This document shows positions 40,401 through 43,814 of a stretch of 64,000 nt of DNA, piece by piece. Source of the stretch: Bolinopsis microptera (Eukaryota > Ctenophora > Tentaculata > Lobata > Bolinopsidae). Numbering within the stretch: the stretch's first letter is position 1; every line of letters begins with the position of its first letter. Under the pieces are notes generated by a model. The model was given only the letters and a program-made list of their open reading frames with translations, searched no databases and had not been told where the DNA came from. The translations under genes and the position numbers were made by a program. The stretch lies in assembly GCF_026151205.1 (NCBI RefSeq), contig NC_087083.1:4070460-4134459 (forward strand), given 5' to 3'.

Positions 40401-42289
40401 TGTGTATAGTTCCTTTACCAGCGTACAGTTCTATACTCATCTGATCTAACGATAGCTTCTCCTCTAGATAGTGACCAATGTAGTGCTGAATAAGGATTGG
40501 TTGTTAGTGTCACAGTTACAAGGATTGGTTGTTAGTGTCACAGTTACAAGGATTGGTTGTTAGTGTCACAGTTACAAGGATTGGTTGTTAGTGTCACAGT
40601 TACAAGGATTGGTTGTTAGTGTCACAGTTACAAGGATTGGTTGTTAGTGTCACAGTTACAAGGATTGGTTGTTAGTGTCACAGTTACAAGGATTGGTTGT
40701 TAGTGTCACAGTTACAAGGATTGGTTGTTAGTGTCACAGTTACAAGGATTGGTTGTTAGTGTCACAGTTACAAGGATTGGTTGTTAGTGTCACAGTTACA
40801 AGGATTGGTTGTTAGTGTCAAGGTTACAAGGATTGGTTGTTAGTGTCACAGTTACAAGGATTGGTTGTTAGTGTCAAGGTTACAAGGATTGGTTGTTAGT
40901 GTCACAGTTACAAGGATTGGATGTTGTGTCACAGTTACAAGGATTGGTTGTTAGTGTCACAGTTACAAGGATTGGTTGTTAGTGTCACAGTTACAAGGAT
41001 TGGTTGTTAGTGTCACAGTTACAAGGATTGGTTGTTAGTGTCACAGTTACAAGGATTGGTTGTTAGTGTCACAGTTACAAGGATTGGTTGTTAGTGTCAA
41101 GGTTACAAGGATTGGTTGTTAGTGTCACAGTTACAAGGATTGGTTGTTAGTGTCACAGTTACAAGGATTGGATGTTGTGTCACAGTTACAAGGATTGGAT
41201 GTTAGTGTCACAGTTACAAGGATTGGTTGTTAGTGTCACAGTTACAAGGATTGGTTGTTAGTGTCACAGTTACAAGGATTGGTTGTTAGTGTCACAGTTA
41301 CAAGGATTGGTTGTTAGTGTCACAGTTACAAGGATTGGTTGTTAGTGTCACAGTTACAAGGATTGGTTGTTAGTGTCAAGGTTACAAGGATTGGTTGTTA
41401 GTGTCACAGTTACAAGGATTGGATGTTGTGTCACAGTTACAAGGATTGGTTGTTAGTGTCACAGTTACAAGGATTGGTTGTTAGTGTCACAGTTACAAGG
41501 ATTGGTTGTTAGTGTCACAGTTACAAGGATTGGTTGTTAGTGTCACAGTTACAAGGATTGGTTGTTAGTGTCACAGTTACAAGGATTGGTTGTTAGTGTC
41601 ACAGTTACAAGGATTGGTTGTTAGTGTCACAATTACAAGGATTGGTTGTTAGTGTCACAGTTACAAGGATTGGTTGTTAGTGTCACAGTTACAAGGATTG
41701 GATGTTGTGTCACAGTTACAAGGATTGGTTGTTAGTGTCACAGTTACAAGGATTCGATGTTGTGTCACAGTTACAAGGATTCGATGTTGTGTCACAGTTA
41801 CAAGGATTGGATGTTGTGTCACAGTTACAAGGATTGGTTGTTAGTGTCACAGTTACAAGGATTGGTTGTTAGTGTCACAGTTACAAGGATTGGTTGTTAG
41901 TGTCACAATTACAAGGATTGGTTGTTAGTGTCACAGTTACAAGGATTGGTTGTTAGTGTCACAGTTACAAGGATTGGATGTTGTGTCACAGTTACAAGGA
42001 TTGGTTGTTAGTGTCACAGTTACAAGGATTCGATGTTGTGTCACAGTTACAAGGATTCGATGTTGTGTCACAGTTACAAGGATTGGATGTTGTGTCACAG
42101 TTACAAGGATTGGTTGTTAGTGTCACAGTTACAAGGATTGGTTGTTAGTGTCACAGTTACAAGGATTGGTTGTTAGTGTCACAGTTACAAGGATTAGTTG
42201 TTAGTGTCACAGTTACAAGGATATAAACTCACGTGAAGAAGAAAGCGACATAGTCTGGTTTTGATAGAGTCACTCCACGGAAACCACAT
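1315..42289 (-). CDS. ATG2: ATG2 autophagy lipid-transfer protein, N-terminal half (22 exons, 3' part off the left edge)
   Basis: ATG2 proteins are rod-shaped VPS13-like bridges that move phospholipid from the ER to the growing autophagosome and help control lipid droplets. I joined 22 minus-strand exons: 42233-42289, 40319-40485, 39614-39743, 36870-37036, 36551-36714, 31502-31629, 31063-31165, 30868-30962, 29919-30029, 29611-29718, 28470-28607, 28113-28178, 27669-27746, 26626-26727, 20138-20236, 15086-15256, 14760-14869, 13006-13163, 12627-12711, 10226-10376, 6178-6320, 1315-1424. All have GT/AG borders and matching phases, giving 2641 nt or about 880 codons. ATG2 signatures occur in order: an HYxGHYLxEKLSLDQ start, a VPWxALV segment, LEGLEAFAHMIESVL, QLPGPK, VCPHDHL, FPIPDMRP and an LYNRIFTDLCLW block. 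Animal ATG2 is roughly 1900-2100 residues, so about half lies here. Introns hold nearly all of the tandem arrays. The assignment is from memory of the family; exon borders are inferred from phase and consensus. Confidence 0.9.
1490..6193. repeat. 56-bp tandem array, about 84 copies, anchored on an ATG2 donor
   Basis: Head-to-tail 56-bp units (caagacacctggtgtttaca ... atagaggacct), nearly identical, with a few recurrent substitutions (tta/ttg/ttt before tagagg; gtttaca/gtttata). Read on the minus strand each unit contains GAGGTCCTCTACAACAG then gtttgt, i.e. the 3' end and 5' splice site of the ATG2 exon at 6178-6320. The whole array lies in the following intron. Confidence 0.97.
6178..6320 (-). 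CDS. ATG2: ATG2 exon 21
   Basis: Encodes LVMPGSRPEMDLFEKGVKEN and LSLEFCIPELLIYLQDKQFF, ending EVLYN plus AG before gtttgt. The donor is set by phase, because the next exon begins G-ATA-TTC to give LYNRIF. The last 17 bases and the donor are unit 1 of the 56-bp array. Confidence 0.88.
6352..10020. mobile_element. foldback-like DNA transposon with ~1.15-kb inverted repeats and ISL2EU/DDE_Tnp_4 remnant
   Basis: Bases 6352-7502 recur inverted at about 8863-10020 with few differences. Both outer ends read agatgt(g/t)gatactggtg. The inner ends run through a G-run at 7435-7457 and its complement near 8910. The centre holds a transposase fragment (8570-8800) and an internal direct repeat (tttaccagctgcatttta near 7997 and 8369). 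It sits in an ATG2 intron between exons 20 and 21. The likely duplication is TA, but flanks are AT-rich and this is weak. Confidence 0.85.
8570..8800 (+). pseudogene. DDE_Tnp_4 (ISL2EU/IS4EU-like) transposase, C-terminal fragment
   Basis: The plus strand encodes TLNIPEV, then QFTPEEVAASRKVSIARIHV, ERSIGYLKRYKIL and DIAFVCAQIVNPVF before a stop. The IARIHVERxIGxLK motif, with the catalytic glutamate in HVER, and the final VCAxxVN are typical of the DDE_Tnp_4 domain of ISL2EU-type transposases. The earlier catalytic aspartates are absent, so this is a remnant inside the inverted-repeat element. Confidence 0.8.
10226..10376 (-). CDS. ATG2: ATG2 exon 20
   Basis: Encodes RIVIKTSQVTDSSLLVAHSP, a proline/serine linker, then SPFASKRVMYESQE, which leads into LVMPGSRPEM of exon 21 as in other ATG2 proteins. 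Acceptor cttacag, donor CAAGAG before gtctgc. Confidence 0.83.
10480..11219. repeat. two diverged direct copies of a ~370-bp unit
   Basis: The segment with ttttgactc(a/c)(g/c)agtacctc, gaaaatgggacag and gctgtgggcttcctccgacc occurs at about 10490-10860 and again at about 10860-11215. It is followed directly by the pyrimidine array. Intronic in ATG2; no coding potential seen. Confidence 0.75.
11220..12620. repeat. 1.4-kb CCCCTCTAC/CCCCTCTGC polypyrimidine array
   Basis: Nearly pure pyrimidine on the plus strand apart from A or G in each unit, with higher-order duplication (compare 11430-11900 with 11990-12450). It begins five bases after the donor of ATG2 exon 19 on the minus strand. The long open frame across it, at 11160-12719 plus, is a product of the repeat. 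Confidence 0.95.
12627..12711 (-). CDS. ATG2: ATG2 exon 19
   Basis: Encodes CEYLENSDSDPIQFLLVGSL and EEEPDRRP. Acceptor gttaaccag, donor CCTAG before gtatgt. The CCCCTCTAC pyrimidine array begins five bases after the donor. Confidence 0.75.
12852..13040. repeat. 47-bp array, 4 copies, anchored on ATG2 exon 18 donor
   Basis: Units agtgagtacttacagtttag... on the plus strand. On the minus strand each unit carries TTCACTAAACTAAACT then gtaagtactca, the end of exon 18 with its 5' splice site. Confidence 0.93.
13006..13163 (-). CDS. ATG2: ATG2 exon 18 (FPIPD motif; arrays on both borders)
   Basis: Encodes FPIPDMRPSAQRTWWAPALR and ADYVVIHIDEATAEYNTLSA, the conserved ATG2 FPIPD block. Its 5' border (ctag then GTTCCCTATCCC) is one unit of the 44-bp array upstream. 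Its 3' border (AAACTAAACT then gtaagt) is one unit of the 47-bp array downstream. Confidence 0.88.
13145..14752. repeat. 44-bp array, ~36 copies, anchored on ATG2 exon 18 acceptor
   Basis: Units of catatccgggatagggaacc plus tagcaattatttaatataac. On the minus strand each unit reads ctag then GTTCCCTATCCCGGATATG, i.e. the 3' splice site and first 19 bases of exon 18 (FPIPDM). The array fills the whole intron between exons 17 and 18. Confidence 0.95.
14760..14869 (-). CDS. ATG2: ATG2 exon 17
   Basis: Encodes VRQDIYEQVMGEDWSNDRYQ then EIFVSTCTCNSISITF, ending AG before gttagt. With the next exon it gives SISITFRFPIPDMRP, a hallmark of ATG2. Confidence 0.87.
15052..15113. repeat. 31-bp unit in 2 copies at ATG2 exon 16 donor
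   Basis: accatactagctgtgggaag occurs twice. On the minus strand each copy reads CTTCCCACAGCTAGTATG then gta, the exon 16 end and donor. Confidence 0.85.
15086..15256 (-). CDS. ATG2: ATG2 exon 16
   Basis: Encodes NEEYRTNFQLDLGSLSIIAD and ITMLDRVGVFHKP, matching the ATG2 pattern of a beta strand followed by a DxxxLDR helix. Acceptor cccttattcag. Donor GCTAGTATG before gtaaga lies in a duplicated 31-bp unit. Confidence 0.82.
15271..15318. repeat. short gttaccata run
   Basis: Five head-to-tail copies of a 9-bp gttaccata motif inside the intron between ATG2 exons 15 and 16. Confidence 0.85.
15949..16807. mobile_element. 859-bp non-autonomous DNA transposon, copy 1
   Basis: Perfect 19-bp terminal inverted repeats (agtagaggctcttacgggc and its complement) flanked by a 5-bp direct duplication atact (15944-15948, 16808-16812). 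The target atact is part of the 55-bp unit. No transposase; a 66-codon minus ORF is not convincing. Superfamily not assigned. Confidence 0.88.
17079..17937. mobile_element. 859-bp non-autonomous DNA transposon, copy 2
   Basis: Same termini, same atact flanks and same length as the copy 1130 bp to its left, and I saw no difference in the sequence. Both sit at the same point of the same short variant of the 55-bp unit. This suggests array duplication rather than two insertions. Confidence 0.88.
20138..20236 (-). CDS. ATG2: ATG2 exon 15
   Basis: The frame that keeps phase 0 on both sides encodes VLLLDQRETRATSGSIYHPT and SPALNLIFKSTTA. A second open frame is leucine-rich but its phase does not match exon 16. 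The donor (gtaagt) and preceding 40 bases are the first unit of the 55-bp array. Confidence 0.65.
20820..25741. mobile_element. foldback-type inverted element made of 337-bp tandem units
   Basis: The left arm has about four 337-bp units in one orientation (phases at 21208, 21545, 21882, 22219). The right arm has about nine in the other (ORF-like phases at 22435, 22772, 23109, 23446, 23771, 24108, 24445, 24781, 25117). They meet head to head near 22330. The outer ends also match inverted (atgattcctca then tggagacattt at about 20821-20848, complement at 25708-25741). Inverted repeats built of tandem units are the plan of foldback elements. No transposase is present. Confidence 0.85.
25716..25943 (+). 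other. unrecognised 75-codon ORF overlapping the foldback right end
   Basis: Encodes RQKLTVADIGRYSGTRLFYD and GEPSDPKIPLFLMTSNEI before a stop. Composition looks protein-like rather than random, but I do not recognise it. It may be a transposon fragment exposed next to the foldback element. No upstream exon was found. Confidence 0.3.
26162..26262. repeat. ~21-bp tandem repeat, about 5 copies
   Basis: Repeats of atagattcaataagtaggt with one unit extended by tatagtagg. Intronic in ATG2. Confidence 0.85.
26453..26690. repeat. duplicated ATG2 exon 14 end and donor flanking a ggtaacc run
   Basis: The ~85-bp block with gaataataagaagt, attaccggttg and tgggcgaagaaaggtttgtt occurs at about 26470-26545 and 26605-26690. 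On the minus strand it is the last part of exon 14 plus its gtaata donor. Between the copies is a run of ggtaacct and ggttacct units (26538-26601). Confidence 0.88.
26626..26727 (-). CDS. ATG2: ATG2 exon 14
   Basis: Encodes IDTSASLSIVRCEIEEALFS and an S/T/N-rich end closing at PNIQP before gtaata. Phase 0 on both sides. The last 45 bases plus donor recur about 150 bases downstream. Confidence 0.72.
26880..27160 (+). mobile_element. LINE fragment (3' end of a non-LTR RT ORF)
   Basis: The plus strand reads RERVSLFWNKLPPDVKNT-like sequence near 26900-26955 and, after frame changes, FWYVSNEVLGRIE near 27050-27090. The same two peptide blocks occur in order in the minus-strand LINE fragment at 51981-52430, so both are decayed copies of one family. 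Confidence 0.65.
27669..27746 (-). CDS. ATG2: ATG2 exon 13 (CPHDHL motif)
   Basis: Encodes VCPHDHLFLVSVNTNFRLEL and MTTTQH. The CPHDHL block is a recognisable ATG2 signature. Acceptor ttgtcccag, donor CAACAT before gtgagt. Confidence 0.85.
27905..28146. repeat. 57-bp array, ~4 copies, anchored on ATG2 exon 12 donor
   Basis: Units tgatatgtaaagagtaagaa then ccttgtttaaggaggcgcg. On the minus strand each carries GCGCCTCCTTAAACAAG then gtttat, the coding end of exon 12 and its donor. Confidence 0.93.
28113..28178 (-). CDS. ATG2: ATG2 exon 12
   Basis: Encodes VADQVTNNYENDSACIRASL plus NK, 22 codons in phase 0. Its last 32 or so bases and the donor gtttat are the right-most unit of the 57-bp array at 27905-28146. 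Confidence 0.75.
28231..28290. repeat. 21-bp ggttacactactagttacca repeat, 3 copies
   Basis: Three tandem copies in the intron before ATG2 exon 12; a further related copy lies at about 28425-28450. Confidence 0.85.
28470..28607 (-). CDS. ATG2: ATG2 exon 11
   Basis: Encodes VQLNVRYIAVTLLHQ, a linker, then VTLSAKYFAE. Acceptor cacttacag, donor GCTGAG before gtatgt, 46 codons in phase 0. Confidence 0.82.
28640..29605. repeat. ~30-bp purine-rich array with an interspersed 65-bp block
   Basis: Units aaaggtaacgtgagagagaa plus agtgaaattg fill the intron between ATG2 exons 10 and 11. A block with ccgtcagctcgacagcatgt and caaaagcaaaagcaaaag recurs three times, giving a higher-order unit of about 300 bp. 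The first of these blocks abuts the exon 11 acceptor. Long open frames on both strands across it follow from the repeat. Confidence 0.94.
29611..29718 (-). CDS. ATG2: ATG2 exon 10
   Basis: Encodes SIPLGGAADKPVLN and KQQKHSELLEDQIV. Acceptor tgcctgtag, donor ATCGTG before gtcagt. Joining to the next exon gives EDQIVVQLNVRYIAV. The 30-bp purine-rich array begins within 10 bases of the donor. Confidence 0.75.
29919..30029 (-). CDS. ATG2: ATG2 exon 9
   Basis: Encodes GRGLSHEGFESDFFYSMHSG and a proline-rich end. It is phase 0 on both sides, with a strong cttcccccag acceptor. Assignment rests on position and phase, as this linker is poorly conserved. Confidence 0.7.
30495..30585. mobile_element. 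short pogo/Tigger-like inverted fragment
   Basis: tacagtaaaaccccgattta at the left and two copies of ggtaaatcggggttt at the right resemble the termini of pogo-type elements joined after internal deletion. The TA flanks are compatible. There is no coding sequence. Confidence 0.4.
30640..30885. repeat. atatggttactatggttacc repeats anchored on ATG2 exon 8 donor
   Basis: A ~20-bp unit in two clusters, separated by a duplicated block (cagttctatcaaccctacag). On the minus strand the unit reads CATATCAAG then gtaacc, the end of exon 8 and its donor. Confidence 0.85.
30868..30962 (-). CDS. ATG2: ATG2 exon 8
   Basis: Encodes SRKEATPLRCQKMSNDDFAK and LEQELHTNHIK. The donor CATATCAAG before gtaacc is one unit of the short atggttac repeat at 30640-30885. 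Confidence 0.82.
31063..31165 (-). CDS. ATG2: ATG2 exon 7
   Basis: Encodes LDMECNVGSIHAMLSPHDVH and ILSDLIHSINTTLS, continuing directly from QLPGPK as in other ATG2 proteins. Acceptor aacactcag, donor TTATCAG before gttatt. Confidence 0.88.
31502..31629 (-). CDS. ATG2: ATG2 exon 6
   Basis: An acidic linker (SDEDREEETPP) followed by FLGEQEIKIHLKINDQLPGPK-type sequence, the conserved ATG2 beta segment. Acceptor tttatctag, donor CCTAAG before gttagt. About 70 bases of its 5' end and acceptor are duplicated upstream in the intron at 31690-31770. Confidence 0.88.
31690..31770. repeat. duplicate of ATG2 exon 6 acceptor and 5' exon sequence
   Basis: gaatttagctataacattag, ggttgtgtggtctgtggggg and tgctctctagat-like sequence repeat part of 31562-31631 with small changes. 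The copy carries its own ctag acceptor but lacks the rest of exon 6, so it is a decoy fragment upstream in the intron. Confidence 0.85.
32028..34220. repeat. 46-bp array (left block), anchored on ATG2 exon 5 donor
   Basis: Units ataccgttaaaataagaaaa plus gagaggagtaggagaagaac plus tatata, about 20 copies, interrupted by the hAT-like element at 32352-33614. On the minus strand each reads CTTTTCTTATTTTAACG then gtatta, as at the end of exon 5. Confidence 0.95.
32352..33614. mobile_element. hAT-like MITE with an internal tandem array
   Basis: Terminal inverted repeats cagggttgccgg and ccggcaaccctg, and a perfect 8-bp target duplication tatataat (32344-32351 and 33615-33622), are the hAT signature. 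The target is inside the 46-bp unit, so the array is older than the insertion. The interior carries about 19 copies of a ~43-bp unit (aggtataatttcagaaaaac, ccaattagatctacaacaag) between AT-rich aaggtttttaagg flanks. There is no transposase. Confidence 0.92.
34221..35706. other. unclassified intronic insert in the 46-bp array
   Basis: About 1.5 kb of unique-looking AT-rich sequence, including a tatatata run (34640-34695) and a catcatcacttgatgacgtca imperfect palindrome near 34855. It interrupts the 46-bp array together with the hairpin that follows. I see no gene or clear terminal repeats. Confidence 0.45.
35707..36039. repeat. perfect inverted repeat, 145-bp arms, 43-bp loop
   Basis: 35707-35851 is the exact reverse complement of 35895-36039 (outer ends atatttgaccaaaaccc and its complement). 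No mismatch was found on reading through. It abuts the right block of the 46-bp array and would form a long hairpin in DNA or in ATG2 pre-mRNA. Confidence 0.95.
36040..36585. repeat. 46-bp array (right block), running into ATG2 exon 5
   Basis: About 12 copies of the same 46-bp unit as at 32028-34220. The right-most copy supplies the last 30 or so coding bases and donor of exon 5 (end 36551). Confidence 0.94.
36551..36714 (-). CDS. ATG2: ATG2 exon 5 (ends inside a minisatellite unit)
   Basis: Encodes INYFDEREQEVTSVLEED and YIPTSIAHKVILWSGISIRV. Phase demands that the exon runs on through SETSPTPLFSYFN to AACG before gtatta. Those last 30 or so bases and the donor are a complete match to the 46-bp repeat that fills the next intron, so the coding end is itself a repeat unit. 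Confidence 0.8.
36870..37036 (-). CDS. ATG2: ATG2 exon 4
   Basis: Encodes HVMEEEVDTKLEGLEAFAHM and SVLSRVTCSFSNTAIRLQ, strongly ATG2-like. The acceptor gcacag lies just left of the CACGTG array. The exon ends GATAA before gttagt, two bases into a codon completed by the first base of the next exon (AAG, Lys). Confidence 0.9.
37060..39440. repeat. CACGTGATCACGTG array, about 70 copies
   Basis: 31- to 33-bp units gtcacgtgatcacgtggggt plus tagactgggggag. A block containing gatttagcggccagggaata and ttctacattctgtatattct appears three times (near 38150, 39130, 39385), marking a ~1-kb higher-order duplication. It fills the intron between ATG2 exons 3 and 4. Each unit has a palindromic pair of CACGTG E-boxes; the first half resembles the TFEB CLEAR site. 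Confidence 0.95.
39614..39743 (-). CDS. ATG2: ATG2 exon 3
   Basis: Encodes GRVSIDVPWQALVSSS and VEVEGLEITVQPK, the second conserved ATG2 block. The acceptor is after ttgaacag. Of two possible donors I chose GACTCT before gtaaga (end at 39614), because it restores phase 0 to the next exon. The gtgaga donor 20 bases downstream does not. Confidence 0.85.
40010..40360. repeat. 60-bp array, 6-7 copies, anchored on ATG2 exon 2 donor
   Basis: Units taacttacccaataaagccc plus tcagttatctcgaaaggtag plus gttgagctgt. On the minus strand each reads CAGCTCAACCTACCTTTCGA, then GAGATAACTGAGGG, TTTATTGG and gtaagttaacag: the LNLPFEITEGFIG codons with the donor. Confidence 0.95.
40319..40485 (-). CDS. ATG2: ATG2 exon 2 (chorein-type N-terminal region)
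   Basis: Encodes HYIGHYLEEKLSLDQMSIEL through LNLPFEITEGFI and ends with two bases of the next codon at GG before gtaagt. This is the conserved lipid-transfer N-terminus. Its last 38 or so bases and the donor are the terminal unit of the 60-bp array at 40010-40360. Confidence 0.9.
40492..42222. repeat. 28-bp array, about 62 copies, filling ATG2 intron 1
   Basis: Units ggattggttgttagtgtcac plus agttacaa, with 26-bp variants (ggatgttgtgtc). It starts 10 bases from the exon 2 acceptor and ends about 12 bases from the exon 1 donor, so the intron is essentially all array. Unlike others, the unit does not include exon sequence. Confidence 0.95.
42233..42289 (-). CDS. ATG2: ATG2 exon with start codon
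   Basis: ATG at 42289-42287 opens MWFPWSDSIKTRLCRFLLH, the typical short amphipathic N-terminus of ATG2. The exon ends in CTTCAC before gtgagt. In phase 0 it continues into HYIGHYLEEK of the next exon. A tag directly upstream of the start could be an acceptor, so a separate 5' UTR exon is possible. Confidence 0.88.
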
Positions 42290-43656
42290 TATCTAGGAGT
42301 AGCAATACAGCTCTTTGATTGGTTGATCAGTATCACGTGACTAGAATCCAGCCCTCTGATTGGTTAGTTGTAGTTAGGAACTACGCTGAACAGCTCATCT
42401 GTTACATGTCTACAAAGAAAAATATTTATATTGATATAAAATTGGGGAATTGTTTGCAATCAGAACAAAACCGTTCTTAAACTTGCATAATATTTCGAAC
42501 AACAATTGATAGAACAGTAAGATGGTTTAGCTGGGAGTAAAACTTATTATAGTACGTTTTCTAATATTCAACTAGTCAAGTACTTTACGTTCTACTAATA
42601 ATCACTTCAATAAAATAATATGCATTGATTATTGAAAAAAAAACTTATCCAACTAGCGATTTAAGCAAATACTGAACCCCCTCACCCCCACCCACCTGCA
42701 CCCCCCCCCCCCCCCCCCCCCCCCCCTCACCCACTCTCCTCTATTAAAAAACATTAAATTACAATAAACAATATCTTATTCTGATAACGTAAATATAGCA
42801 GTACTAACTCTGCATCAGCTTCAATAAAAACAGAGCACAAAATATATTATCCTCTTTCTATAGTTTACTACTAGTCAGTTTGCAAGCTCACTGGGTTGTG
42901 AGTGTAACTAGATAACCTATAAAATAAACATGTTAATACGTATAAATACGTATAAATATTTGATTGATAATTATTTGCATACTTATTCCAACTTGAAGTT
43001 CAATGTAAAATTTGAAAATGTAACAATTAAAATATTATATAATATGATAAAGTATTATTATATTATATATATATATTACGTACCCAAGAAATAGGGTATT
43101 ACGTACCCAAGAAATAGAAAATCTTACGCATAAAAACCTATAAAATTTTCCTAAGTCGCACAACAAATAAACTTCCATACATACATAACAACAGGCACAA
43201 CAATAATATATTCAAATTATACTATATCCTCTTAGAGACATAACATAAACTTGAAATTGCCAATCCGGGTGAGTTCATCAACACGCGCCTAAAATAGGGC
43301 TCTTTGATTGGTTGATCAGTATCATGTGCAGTGTTTAGAATACAGCTGTCTGATTGGTCATTAAAAGCTAAGCAGTTTTCCTCCAGTTGTTAGAGCGGTC
43401 TGCTTCACTATTACTAGTACCAGGATTGTTACCATGACAACTTGCTGACTGTTCAGGGTCAAATCCCACCGGTCTTGTTTCGTGCAACACTGAAAACGTA
43501 CACGATGATTAGTTGTGTCACGTGACTAGAATACAGCTCTCTGATTGGTTAGTTAAATCCTAGAAGTTTACTGACGTAGTCGTATTGTACGAATTAATGA
43601 TTTGAAGTACTTTAATCCGTACTTTAATCACTCGCGGGAATTGCTGACTCGATCTC
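42290..43656. other. ATG2-TRPT1 intergenic region
   Basis: About 1.4 kb upstream of the ATG2 start and downstream of TRPT1. Contains a poly-C tract (42700-42726), a tandem ttacgtacccaagaaatag pair (about 43077-43119), and three copies of a CCAAT plus E-box module. Any ATG2 promoter should lie here, but I cannot place its start site. Confidence 0.5.
42302..42366. promoter_or_regulatory. dispersed ATTGG plus CACGTG module
   Basis: ctctttgattggttgatcag, then tatcacgtgactagaat, then ctctgattggtta, about 15-75 bp upstream of the ATG2 start codon. The combination of inverted CCAAT and E-box suggests a promoter module or a short dispersed repeat; related copies lie at 31641-31690, 43295-43362, 43511-43556 and 63494-63530. 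Confidence 0.4.
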
Positions 43657-43814
43657 CTAAATATTAGGATAAAATACCACTAAAACTGTTAACTTACACT
43701 GTCTCTGTCCTTTTATTCGTATAACAGAAGTAAAGTATTTTGTAGGTAGTAACCCATCCTCGTTACCAGAGCAGAGAATAACGTTATTTTTAGATTTGTA
43801 GAACTGTAACCCGT
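43657..43814 (-). CDS. TRPT1: TRPT1 last exon found
   Basis: Encodes DGLQFYKSKNNVILCSGNED and GLLPTKYFTSVIRIKGQ. Reading on gives a stop at 43657-43659. A gtaagt right after GGACAGAGACAGT leaves open another short 3' exon. Confidence 0.82.
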